Assembly (NCBI GenBank): GCA_021295675.1 | Contig: JAGWBY010000051.1 | Location: 1,124-10,228 of the forward strand | Origin: Candidatus Latescibacterota bacterium | GTDB taxonomy: Bacteria > Latescibacterota > UBA2968 > UBA8231 | Reading direction: 5' to 3' | DNA length: 9,105 nt | Shown here: piece after piece, positions 1 to 6,834 of the stretch | Position numbering within the stretch: position 1 is the first letter of the stretch | How the letters are laid out: the number at the start of each line of letters is the position of its first letter | The notes under the pieces: model-generated | Told to the model about the DNA's origin: nothing | Databases searched by the model: none | The model's input: the letters and a program-made list of their open reading frames with translations, nothing else | Program-made: the position numbers and the translations under genes

Positions 1-3000
1 GCAGTATGTGTACATAGGGGCGGTACTGGGAGGCGGTAGTTGCCGTGGCCGCGCTCTGGTTGATCTGAAAGGTGCTGCCAGCGGTTCGGGACAGCTCAAA
101 GTCCACCGGCGTCAGCGGCCCGTCGTCTAAGTCGCGGATGTCGTTGAAAACCTCTGGATCGAACAAGCCCACCACGGTCAGTTCTTTGCCCATCACCTGC
201 ACTTGCGCGCGTCCCAAGTCGCCTGCATCCAAGCCCAAGGACTCGGCCATCGGCAAGGGCAGCAGACAACTGGCCTCGGTCGCGGCGGTGAAAAAGCGAC
301 CGGCGGTTAAGGTCTGATCAATCTCTGTGATGTCAGTTTCCTCGGGACTTAGGCCGAGCAAGCCGTAGGTCCGCACCAACTGTCGCCCAGCCGCGGCTTC
401 GAGATAGGTCTTTTTGTCCTCCTGCAAAATGAACCAGTTGCGCGGGCTGATCGGGCCGACTGCAGCAAAGTGGGAGCGGATGTAATCCAACATGGGCTGG
501 CCCAAGGGATTCCAGGCCCGGTTGCGGACTAGGATGCCCTCGTACTCACCCTCGTGTTCGAGAGGCAGCGAAATAAAGCGCGCCCGGCTCTCGTACGAGG
601 CAAAGGACAGCACCGTAAACGTCAGCAGCACCAAGGTCGTCAAGGTCAGGCCGGTGCGCAGTTTGCGCCGCCGCATGTTGGATATGCCCAGCATAAACGC
701 GGCATGGGCGACGCTAAAACGCCGCATCTCAACGTGGTGGATCCGGTCGCCGCGCTCCTTCATAAAACTGTTGACGAGACCGGCCATGGCCATGATGGCA
801 AAGGCCAGCAGGATGACCAGCGGATGGGCAATGGCAAAGGCGGGATGCACTTGAGAAACCGCGAGCCAGACTACGGCCAATAACGCGCCAAAACCAGCCA
901 ATTGCCGCGTGATCTGCGCCGCCCCCAACAGCAGGCGCTCGCCCAAAAAAGCCGCGGGAATGAGCAGCGCCAAGAAGAACACCATGCCCTTTATGACGTC
1001 GTTTAAGGTCGCTATGGCCTCGGGATAGACCTGGTTTTCCAGTCCCAGCGCCACCCGCAGATGGGCCACGTAGCGGCTCCACTGTTTTTGGCGGGCAGCC
1101 TCTTGGGCGGCTTCGAGGACTTGGGCGGTGCGCTGGTGCAGGCGCTGTAAGTGCTGGTTTTCAATGGCGTGGTCGCGCATGGTCTGCAGCCGATCCTCGT
1201 CTAAGCGCCACATATCCCAAGCGGCCTGCAACAGCGTCGGCACCAGCCGCTCTTCAGCCAAGGCAAAGCCCTCGCCGTTGGGACGGCTGTCGGGGATGCC
1301 GTTATTGAGCAGCAACAGTTGGCGGCCCGCCAGTATTTTGATGCGGTTTTGCGGGTCGGCGTCCTGCGGCCCGAATACCACCCCGGCTGCTTCGTCGAGG
1401 CCGCTGCCCAGCGCGTAGCCGTATTGGCGCGGGGTAGTGTCGTAGCGGTTGACCACGGTGATGCCGCCCAAGAAATTGAGCGAACGCGGATTAATGAGGC
1501 CGTAAAAAGGACGGCTCAGGCAGGGGAACACCACCACCGACTGCTCGGTGAGCGCCCACTGGACGGTGATTGGGATGGAGCCATCGGGCAGCGGCTTCCC
1601 GTGGAATCCCTCCGCCCTTTTGCTCAGATCGGCGGCGTAGGTAATGGCCCCGTCTTGCGGGTCCAAGACGTACACATTGGTGCGGTACTGAGCCTGCGGC
1701 AGCCCCGTTATGAGCAACTCGCCCTCGTCATCGCTGAGATGGACTTGGGCCGTGCGCACCCCTTTGACGGCTTTGCCAGCGATCACCCGTTCCGACCGCA
1801 CTATAGCTACCGCGTCGGCCACTGGCCGGTCCGGCGTTTGCGAGCGGCGCGGAAAGGTCCGCACCTTGAGGCGCAAGTCGCGCAAGCGATCCTGCAACAC
1901 CGGCCCAAAGGCTGCTTTTCCTTCCAACAGTTGCGGATCGTTTAGGGCCTGTTGCAGCACGCCGTTTATCAAGGCGACTTGGCGCGCCAGATTGTCGTAG
2001 TTGACCGCAGCTGGCTGGTCCAGCGGCGAATCGACCTGCAAGCGAGCGTCGTTCACGGTGATCAGACCCAAGGAGATCAAGCCGCCTTCGAGCGCGAGTT
2101 GGCTGTTGGCGGCGATGCCACCGGGCATGTACGCCGACCAGTCCAAGCCCTTGATGGGGGTAATGCCGTTGACCAAACTGCCGACGGCAGCCGAGTCTAA
2201 GGTGCTAGCGTAGCCGCTGAAGCGGCGGCCAAATGGAGCGAAAAAGCGCCGCAATTCGGGCCTAGCGGTGTTGTTCCAGATGCCGACTTGAGCAGTGCGA
2301 CTCGACAGATCGAGGCCGATGAACAGGTCTATGTGAAGGGGTTCCTCCGAGCGGCGAGCGTGGCGAGCGAGAAAGTCGGCCATGCCTTGGCGGCCCTCAA
2401 AGTGGGCCGAGGTCGCCACTAGAATGATGGTACGCGCTGGTGGATGGGCGGCAAGATGACGGGCCAATTCCAATAAAGCGGCAATGCCGCAGGCAGTCTC
2501 AGCACTAGGTGCCCGGCCCGGCACCACGGAAATCCCGTCGTAGTACGCTTCAATCGCAACGCGCTCGGCGGCCAATTCGGGATCGGCACCGGGAATCACG
2601 CCCCAGATATTCCACGCCGGCCGCCGCTGCCAGTCCATGCGGCTCTGCAAGTGAACCAACAGCTCATCGTCCCGCAGGCGCTGGCGCAGTATGAGACCCG
2701 CTTCTCGCTCGACCCAAAAGCGCGGAACATCGAGCGGCACATGAGCGTACTTGGCGTCGGCTTGGTGACGGTTGGCCTGCTCGGGCGCGATAAACACCAC
2801 GGCCCGGGCACCCAGCGACGCGGCGCGCAACCAGTGGTTCCAGCTATCGAATTCCAGCAGGACAATGCGCCCGTCCATGGCGTGGCCGTCGAAGTCGCTC
2901 CACTCGCCCCGACCGCCGTAGATCATCGGCGCTTGCAGGCCCTCCGGCGGCAACGTAACCGTCCGCGCCAGATTCGGCCACAGCCCCCACAACGGCACCT

Positions 3001-3268
3001 CCTCCCCGCTTTGCTCCAAGCGCAAGCGACCGCCGCGCTCTACGGGCACCACCACTGCAAACGAGTCGCGCCGCACCGATTCGACGCCAGCCGCAACCAA
3101 TTCGCGCTCCACCAACGCAGCACCCGCTTCGGCACCGGGATAGCCAGCCAAGCGCGATTCGACAGCGCTTAGGGCTTCGATGGTGGCGCGCAAAGCAGCC
3201 ACCTCGCCGTAGCAAGGCGTCCCCAGCAGCCCCAACCAGATCGCGAGACATAGCCCTAAGTTATTCAT
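1..3268 (-). CDS. M28-peptidase-like / FtsX-type permease fusion protein, C-terminus beyond window
   Basis: Open from ATG at 3268 to base 1 without a stop: 1089 codons, with the C-terminus outside the window. Residues 1-22 look like a signal peptide (hydrophobic core, then CYG/EV). About 115-170 resembles a PA domain (GRIVLLEFDSW, LGARAVVFIAP). About 236-430 follows the M28 peptidase fold pattern (AETACGIAALLELARHL, then LVATSAHFEGRQGM, then GLDLSS). About 500-690 is beta-rich and unassigned. About 690-755 is helical. Membrane segments start near M762 and run to about 835. Next comes an FtsX/MacB-type signature, GISNMRRRKLRTGLTLTTLV (about 861-880), then an extracytoplasmic region. This suggests a type VII-like ABC permease whose first extracytoplasmic part carries a peptidase-like module; the ATPase is not in view. 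Canonical zinc ligands are mostly replaced (Y242, E257, H289/F290, R409; D320 kept), so catalysis is doubtful. No clear ribosome binding site precedes the ATG; the start is chosen because it heads the signal peptide. Domain assignment rests on motif reading only. Confidence 0.8.
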   Translation of the reverse strand, partial: MNNLGLCLAIWLGLLGTPCYGEVAALRATIEALSAVESRLAGYPGAEAGAALVERELVAAGVESVRRDSFAVVVPVERGGRLRLEQSGEEVPLWGLWPNLARTVTLPPEGLQAPMIYGGRGEWSDFDGHAMDGRIVLLEFDSWNHWLRAASLGARAVVFIAPEQANRHQADAKYAHVPLDVPRFWVEREAGLILRQRLRDDELLVHLQSRMDWQRRPAWNIWGVIPGADPELAAERVAIEAYYDGISVVPGRAPSAETACGIAALLELARHLAAHPPARTIILVATSAHFEGRQGMADFLARHARRSEEPLHIDLFIGLDLSSRTAQVGIWNNTARPELRRFFAPFGRRFSGYASTLDSAAVGSLVNGITPIKGLDWSAYMPGGIAANSQLALEGGLISLGLITVNDARLQVDSPLDQPAAVNYDNLARQVALINGVLQQALNDPQLLEGKAAFGPVLQDRLRDLRLKVRTFPRRSQTPDRPVADAVAIVRSERVIAGKAVKGVRTAQVHLSDDEGELLITGLPQAQYRTNVYVLDPQDGAITYAADLSKRAEGFHGKPLPDGSIPITVQWALTEQSVVVFPCLSRPFYGLINPRSLNFLGGITVVNRYDTTPRQYGYALGSGLDEAAGVVFGPQDADPQNRIKILAGRQLLLLNNGIPDSRPNGEGFALAEERLVPTLLQAAWDMWRLDEDRLQTMRDHAIENQHLQRLHQRTAQVLEAAQEAARQKQWSRYVAHLRVALGLENQVYPEAIATLNDVIKGMVFFLALLIPAAFLGERLLLGAAQITRQLAGFGALLAVVWLAVSQVHPAFAIAHPLVILLAFAIMAMAGLVNSFMKERGDRIHHVEMRRFSVAHAAFMLGISNMRRRKLRTGLTLTTLVLLTFTVLSFASYESRARFISLPLEHEGEYEGILVRNRAWNPLGQPMLDYIRSHFAAVGPISPRNWFILQEDKKTYLEAAAGRQLVRTYGLLGLSPEETDITEIDQTLTAGRFFTAATEASCLLPLPMAESLGLDAGDLGRAQVQVMGKELTVVGLFDPEVFNDIRDLDDGPLTPVDFELSRTAGSTFQINQSAATATTASQYRPYVHIL

Positions 3269-3291
3269 ACCAGTTAGACATCTAATTGCAC

Positions 3292-3397
3292 TGTCATTCT
3301 GAGCGGAGCGCAGCGGAGTCGAAGAATCTCCTACCTACAGGCGAGACCCTATAAATAAAAGATGCTTCGTCAGCCTATCGGCTTCCTCAGCATGACA
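3292..3397. repeat. Imperfect palindromic intergenic repeat (REP/MITE-like, 'TCATTCTGAGC' type)
   Basis: This 106-bp element fills most of the gap between two minus-strand genes. Its ends are inverted: TGTCATTCTGAG (3292-3303) pairs with CTCAGCATGACA (3386-3397) with one mismatch. An inner pair also matches, CGAAGAATCT (3320-3329) with AGATGCTTCG (3360-3369), again with one mismatch. The left arm carries a GCGGAGCGCAGCGGAG internal repetition. The 'TCATTCTGAGC...GAAGAATCTC' theme is a recurrent intergenic palindrome in many uncultured bacterial genomes (recalled, not searched). No coding capacity is seen. As RNA it could fold into a long hairpin and may attenuate or terminate transcription from the DUF6785 gene into the M28/FtsX gene, but there is no classic U-tract. 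Confidence 0.7.
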
Positions 3398-3415
3398 AGC
3401 TTGGGTCGGCAGTAG

Positions 3416-5461
3416 CTAACCCCAGAAAATCACATTGCCGACCGTGCCAGTAAAATGGTCGATGACGAGGAAGATGCCGCCCGGCAGCAGTTGTCCTAAG
3501 ATAAGGCCCATAAAAAACGGCCTAGTCCGGTGGTAGCGATCAGCACCGCCGTACTTGAGCACCAGAACTTTGATCAACCAAGCCAAGAACATATTGAACC
3601 ACAGGTGATCCATAATCCACGTCGGCCCAACAGGATAGCCCAAAGGATGCAGAGGCCACCAAGCGTAGTGCCATCGAGCCACGGTCAAGCCCAGCATGAT
3701 GGCCGCGCCCAAGCCCATGTTGATCCAGCCCCACAGATACAACTCGCTCGGATAGCGCAGTAAGCCCTCGACATAGCGGTAGGGGGCTTCGCGGCTGACC
3801 GTGCCCCGCAGATTGAGATTCCCGTGCTCGTAGCTCAGCTCCAAGATCATCCAAGTCGAAGCCGCCAGCGCCACAGCTATAGCCACGACCATAGCCCAAA
3901 ACAAAGGCCGACGCCCCCGGCCCAGTTCCCCGCTCAGTTTCAGACTGTTGGCACAGGAGGCCATGACAAAGCTGCGGACATTGGCCGTCCAGATATAGGT
4001 GCTAGCCAGCAAGACCAAGCCCGGTGCCCCCAGCGCCGACGAGCCGACCGCTGAGATGAGGATGCCAGCCGGCACCACGGGCGGCGCGCCGTCGGACAGA
4101 CCGCCTTCAGCCACTATTCGAGTAAAGGCGACAAAAAGGGCACCGGCCAGAAACAGCAACGCCACCCCGGCCCACAGCGGCAATCCAGCCAGCCACAGCC
4201 AGCCGACCATGATCGCCGTGCCGACGACGAGAATGGCCACCGCCGCCCGGTACGACAGGATTTCGTCGCCGTCATCAATAGCCGAGTCGCCGGACCAAGC
4301 TTTGCGCCAGACCGCGGCTAGATGGCGGCGAGCGGCCCACAAGCCACCGAGGAAGAGCACCACCATCGCGCCCATAGCGTGATAGACCTGCAGCGTGTGT
4401 GGGATGCCGTGCCCACTGCCCAAGCTGGGCGTATTGCCTACGCCGAGGATGGCGAAAGCACCGCGCAAGACATTGGCCAACAAATTGAAGACCCACAGGC
4501 TAAGCGCGACTTCGGTCTTGAGGAAATAAAAAAAACCGAGAATGTGGAAGCGGAAGATGATATACAGCTTAGAGGTGCCGCGCATAATCGACAGTTCTTG
4601 GTGGAACAAATCGACGCCGCGGGCGAATTGCACTCCTTCCGGGAAATAGGCGTGCAGGCCGTGCAGCGTACTCCAAGTGGCTGCAAGGACAAAGCCGACC
4701 CACATGCCCCGGTTTTTAAAAAAAGGCGGCCAGCGCTCTGTGCCCTCTCCCATTGCAGTCATGGCCAGCGGCACTTGCACCAGCGGATAGACGAGGCGTT
4801 CGTTGTCGATCCACTGCCGCCGCAGCACAACCATGATGGCGATCATCACCAAGAAGAGGGACCATACAAAGGGCTGCCAAGCCGCCAGCGCCAGCAGCCA
4901 AGCCTTCCACGGCACCGCGTAATCGGCTCCCATACCCTCAAAGAAAAACTGGGCGTCGCCGAGCTGACGCGGCATCATCCAGTGGGGGATGTGGGGGTGG
5001 ATGAGGCTCTGCCAATCGTTTTCGGGCGTGGCATAGTAAAAGGGAGCGGCGAGCTGGCTGATGATTTTCGAGGTAAAAACGATGGGGATGGGCGAGGCCA
5101 TCACCATCATAACATAGACCAGCAGCAATTCGCCTCGGCGCAAACCCTGCGTCCCACATAGCTTGAGCAGGGGATTGATCAGCCCCGTCAGCAGGGCCAG
5201 CAAGCAAACCGCCCCGACCGTGCTAAAGCCCAAGGCCATGTAGGAGCCTTGCAAGTACAGGGTGCTATAGGCTATGCCGCCGCCGATGAAAGCGGCCAAA
5301 AAGGTGCCCAAGGCAAAGGCCCTAGGCGTAAAGGCCGAACCGGTCTCTTCGACGGTAGGCTCCGAGTCGGGCGGCTCCAGATCCAGCCGCGAGCGAAAGG
5401 CGGCCGGCAACAGACGGCCAACCCTTCCCGACTCAGGTGTGGTAGGATCGGTCGCCGGCAT
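3416..5461 (-). CDS. DUF6785/DUF6784 family multi-pass membrane protein (OPT-transporter-like)
   Basis: A 681-residue integral membrane protein with an acidic cytoplasmic-like N-terminus (1-45) and about 12-15 hydrophobic segments, for example near 49-70, 80-98, 111-129, 187-213, 300-340, 360-375, 404-446, 463-490, 519-541, 575-596, 618-636 and 649-667. Family-type motifs visible are RRQWIDNERLVYPLVQVPLA (214-233), RIVAEGGL (448-455), HPLGYPVG (605-612) and YGGADRY...RPFFMGLILGQ (637-657). This arrangement matches the DUF6785 N-terminal plus DUF6784 C-terminal architecture, distantly related to oligopeptide (OPT) transporters. The substrate is unknown. The start gives a typical full-length protein; a weak GGAT lies a few bases upstream of the ATG. 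The HAD hydrolase gene ends 41 bases upstream on the same strand, suggesting co-transcription. Family recognition is from memory of the motifs, and a transport role is inferred. Confidence 0.8.
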   Translation of the reverse strand: MPATDPTTPESGRVGRLLPAAFRSRLDLEPPDSEPTVEETGSAFTPRAFALGTFLAAFIGGGIAYSTLYLQGSYMALGFSTVGAVCLLALLTGLINPLLKLCGTQGLRRGELLLVYVMMVMASPIPIVFTSKIISQLAAPFYYATPENDWQSLIHPHIPHWMMPRQLGDAQFFFEGMGADYAVPWKAWLLALAAWQPFVWSLFLVMIAIMVVLRRQWIDNERLVYPLVQVPLAMTAMGEGTERWPPFFKNRGMWVGFVLAATWSTLHGLHAYFPEGVQFARGVDLFHQELSIMRGTSKLYIIFRFHILGFFYFLKTEVALSLWVFNLLANVLRGAFAILGVGNTPSLGSGHGIPHTLQVYHAMGAMVVLFLGGLWAARRHLAAVWRKAWSGDSAIDDGDEILSYRAAVAILVVGTAIMVGWLWLAGLPLWAGVALLFLAGALFVAFTRIVAEGGLSDGAPPVVPAGILISAVGSSALGAPGLVLLASTYIWTANVRSFVMASCANSLKLSGELGRGRRPLFWAMVVAIAVALAASTWMILELSYEHGNLNLRGTVSREAPYRYVEGLLRYPSELYLWGWINMGLGAAIMLGLTVARWHYAWWPLHPLGYPVGPTWIMDHLWFNMFLAWLIKVLVLKYGGADRYHRTRPFFMGLILGQLLPGGIFLVIDHFTGTVGNVIFWG

Positions 5462-5502
5462 TGCAGATCCGCTTTGAAGGAAGGCCGGACGAAGTCACGG
5501 TT

Positions 5503-6228
5503 TTAGTTTGGGACGGTGGCAGCGAATCGCTCCGCGAGCAGACGGGGCAGTTCGCCTAGGTGGGCTATTTGGTGGTATTGCTGGCGCTCGGCCTCCGAAG
5601 GCTCGACGCGTTCGTGGAGCCAAGTGGTATAATATGGCACATAGACCGCGTGCCCGCCCAAGGCAACGACGGGCAGGATATCCGATTTGAGCGAATTGCC
5701 CACCATGCAGAAGTCAGCCGGTTGGACACCGTGGCGCTGCAGCAGGGCCGCGTAGGTCTCCTCGTTTTTTTCGCTAACGATTTCGATATGAGTGAAGTGA
5801 TCGGCCAAGCCGGAGCGGGCGATTTTGGCCTCTTGGTCGAACAAGTCGCCCTTGGTCAGCAGCATCAGAGGACAAGTTCTGGACAGATGGGCGAGCACCT
5901 CCTCGACGTGCGGCAGCGGTTCAATGGGCATTTGCAGCAGCTCTTTGCCATAGTCCAAAATCTGGCGGATTTGCTGCCCTGTTACCGCGCCCTTCGTCAG
6001 ATCGAGGGCTGTCTCGATCATGGACAAGGTGAAGCCTTTGATGCCGTAGCCAAAGTGGGCTAGGTTGCGCATTTCAGTCTCGTACAGCTCCCGCTCAGTC
6101 CACGCCAGATCGCAGTCGGAGGATAGCAGATGCTTAAAACGATCTTTGGCCGTTTCAAAGTAGATCTCGTTGTCCCACAGGGTATCGTCGGCGTCAAAGG
6201 CAATTAGGGCGGGTTGTGTTTTTTGCAT
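5503..6228 (-). CDS. HAD-superfamily hydrolase
   Basis: A 241-residue haloacid dehalogenase-type phosphatase, probably cytoplasmic. Motif I is AFDADDTLWDN with nucleophile D12 and acid/base D14. Motif II is the Thr of LLTKGD (T125). Motif III is the Lys of SEKNEETY (K154). Motif IV lies in MVGNSLKSDILP with D183 as the Mg2+-binding acid; the usual GDS is GNS here, which I recall as common in this subgroup. The helical insert between motifs I and II (about 20-105) is a C1-type cap, so a small phosphorylated metabolite is the likely substrate, with its identity unknown. The C-terminal GGHAVYVPYYTTWLHE is typical of the subgroup. No Shine-Dalgarno is evident before ATG 6228, but motif I only 12 residues in fixes the start. 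It is first in the minus-strand run and is followed 41 bases later by the DUF6785-type membrane protein gene. Confidence 0.88.
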   Translation of the reverse strand: MQKTQPALIAFDADDTLWDNEIYFETAKDRFKHLLSSDCDLAWTERELYETEMRNLAHFGYGIKGFTLSMIETALDLTKGAVTGQQIRQILDYGKELLQMPIEPLPHVEEVLAHLSRTCPLMLLTKGDLFDQEAKIARSGLADHFTHIEIVSEKNEETYAALLQRHGVQPADFCMVGNSLKSDILPVVALGGHAVYVPYYTTWLHERVEPSEAERQQYHQIAHLGELPRLLAERFAATVPN

Positions 6229-6412
6229 TTGTCGAGTGGCAAGAAGTAGTAGGGTGGCTAGTTGACCGAGCTTAAATTTTGGCTAATGTTGTAAAAATAG
6301 TCTGTCTGTAATCCGGGCAAAAGTGGCCCGAAAGCGAGACTGCCGCGATTAACCCTCACGAATCAAAGAAGGTGGTCTCTCCTCCCTCACCTTCTTCACA
6401 ATGAGCTAGCTT
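6229..6412. promoter_or_regulatory. Divergent intergenic region upstream of the HAD gene
   Basis: This is the AT-richer spacer between the leftward HAD gene and the rightward block. On the minus strand, TTTACA (bases 6295-6290; 5 of 6 to TTGACA) is followed after 15 bases by TAAGCT (6274-6269), a poor -10. On the plus strand, TTGACC (6262-6267) has only weak -10 candidates. A small CGGGC/GCCCG stem lies at 6314-6330. No conserved RNA structure or riboswitch is recognised. The region must hold the HAD promoter because no gene on the same strand lies upstream within it, but the exact elements are uncertain. Confidence 0.3.
6366..6396 (+). other. Perfect 9-bp hairpin in a leader sequence
   Basis: AAGAAGGTG (6366-6374) is perfectly complementary to CACCTTCTT (6388-6396), with a 13-base pyrimidine-rich loop. 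It sits 16 bases before the ATG of the short ORF at 6413. No U-tract follows on either strand, so it is not an evident intrinsic terminator. It may be a 5' leader structure or a protein site. The related leader at 7127-7172 does not preserve the pairing. Confidence 0.4.
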
Positions 6413-6420
6413 ATGCCAAT
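6366..6420 (+). repeat. Leader-like repeat, copy 1
   Basis: The segment from AAGGT (6369) to just past the ATG at 6413 resembles the segment from 7127 to just past the ATG at 7173. Shared blocks are AAGGT, CTCT, TCTTCACAA and TAGCTTATGCC. Over the last 30 bases about 24 match, and one 2-base indel is needed upstream. Each copy ends at an ATG that opens an arginine-containing, hydrophobic N-terminus. Copy 2 precedes the TonB-dependent receptor, so copy 1 looks like a paralogous receptor-type leader. Confidence 0.5.
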
Positions 6421-6544
6421 AACTCGTACTCGGCGAACGGAACGGCCGCCCATCATAGGTGCAACAGTGGCAGGTCGGCTTGTGCTGCGTCTCTGGAGCG
6501 GTGCTGCGATACTTTGTCTTTCGCTCTACCACGCATTAATTTAA
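6413..6544 (+). pseudogene. Short orphan ORF, possible remnant of an exported protein N-terminus
   Basis: A 43-codon ORF that starts at the ATG of the leader repeat and stops with TAA at 6542-6544. It begins MPITRTRRTE and continues with a hydrophobic stretch (LVLRLWSGAAILCLSLYHAL), giving basic n-region and h-region character like a signal peptide, but no mature protein follows. The receptor at 7173 also starts MP plus basic residues and shares its leader sequence. I infer a truncated receptor-type gene start left beside the toxin-antitoxin locus. It could equally be non-coding. No Shine-Dalgarno is present. Confidence 0.3.
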
Positions 6545-6547
6545 TGC
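6533..6547. promoter_or_regulatory. 15-bp palindrome, candidate antitoxin operator with embedded -10
   Basis: GCATTAA (6533-6539) and TTAATGC (6541-6547) form a perfect inverted repeat around one central base, ending 23 bases before the antitoxin ATG. RelB/DinJ-type ribbon-helix-helix antitoxins autorepress by binding short palindromes in their own promoters, so this is the natural operator candidate. TTTAAT at 6540-6545 matches 5 of 6 bases of a -10 box and overlaps the palindrome, which fits repression by occlusion. No good -35 lies at the ideal distance (TTGTCT at 6514-6519 is 20 bases away). Confidence 0.5.
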
Positions 6548-6556
6548 ACACCAACG

Positions 6557-6562
6557 AAGGAG
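6557..6562 (+). promoter_or_regulatory. Ribosome binding site of the antitoxin gene
   Basis: AAGGAG lies 8 bases before ATG 6571. It sets the start at 6571 rather than at the in-frame TTG at 6514, which would add 19 poorly conserved residues. It is the only strong Shine-Dalgarno among the genes of this window. Confidence 0.75.
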
Positions 6563-6570
6563 AACTAACC

Positions 6571-6834
6571 ATGGCTGCCAATCAACTTGTACAAGCTCGC
6601 ATTGACGGAGCCGTGAAGGAAGAAGCGGCCGCAGTACTGGCTGCAATGGGGCTTACCGTGTCCGATGCCGTGCGACTACTATTGACCAAAGTCGCACAGG
6701 AAAAAGCGCTACCGTTTGAGCCGCTGATGCCAAACGCCGTCACCATTGAGGCGATGGAGGAGGCCCGCAAGGGTGGCCTACCTCGATTCGACAGCGTACA
6801 GGCCCTCATGGACGACCTGCATGAGGAAGATTGA
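6571..6834 (+). CDS. RelB/DinJ family antitoxin
   Basis: An 87-residue type II antitoxin. An N-terminal beta strand (NQLVQARID, 4-12), helix 1 (about 13-27) and helix 2 (TVSDAVRLLLTKVAQEK, about 29-45) form the ribbon-helix-helix DNA-binding unit, with the family hallmark 'MGLT.SDAVRLLL...LPF'. The C-terminal part (PNAVTIEAMEEARKG, then FDSVQALMDDLHEE) is the acidic toxin-wrapping tail. The length equals that of E. coli DinJ (about 86). It should neutralise the YafQ-type toxin encoded immediately downstream and repress its own promoter through the palindrome at 6533-6547. The gene overlaps the toxin start at 6821 by 14 bases, the usual coupled arrangement. The antitoxin frame is intact although the toxin is broken. 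Confidence 0.88.
   Translation: MAANQLVQARIDGAVKEEAAAVLAAMGLTVSDAVRLLLTKVAQEKALPFEPLMPNAVTIEAMEEARKGGLPRFDSVQALMDDLHEED

Noticed and set aside
1319..1945. A 208-codon open frame on the plus strand
   Set aside because: It is antisense to the intact minus-strand M28/FtsX gene, and its translation is low-complexity Arg/Ala-rich with no family signature. GC-rich codon bias opens such frames.
3269..3415. CRISPR or tandem array
   Set aside because: There is only one palindromic unit with no repeat-spacer periodicity.
4322..5161. A 279-codon open frame on the plus strand
   Set aside because: It lies opposite the clear membrane-protein gene and has Gln/His/Arg-rich composition without motifs; it is a shadow frame.
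6262..6289. Plus-strand promoter with TTGACC and TAATGT
   Set aside because: The -10 matches only 3 of 6 bases, and no gene clearly depends on it.
6366..6396. Intrinsic terminator
   Set aside because: The 9-bp stem has a long loop and no U-tract on either strand.
6514..6570. Upstream TTG start for the antitoxin
   Set aside because: It lacks a Shine-Dalgarno, would run through the operator palindrome, and would add residues absent from the family; ATG 6571 has AAGGAG at 8 bases.
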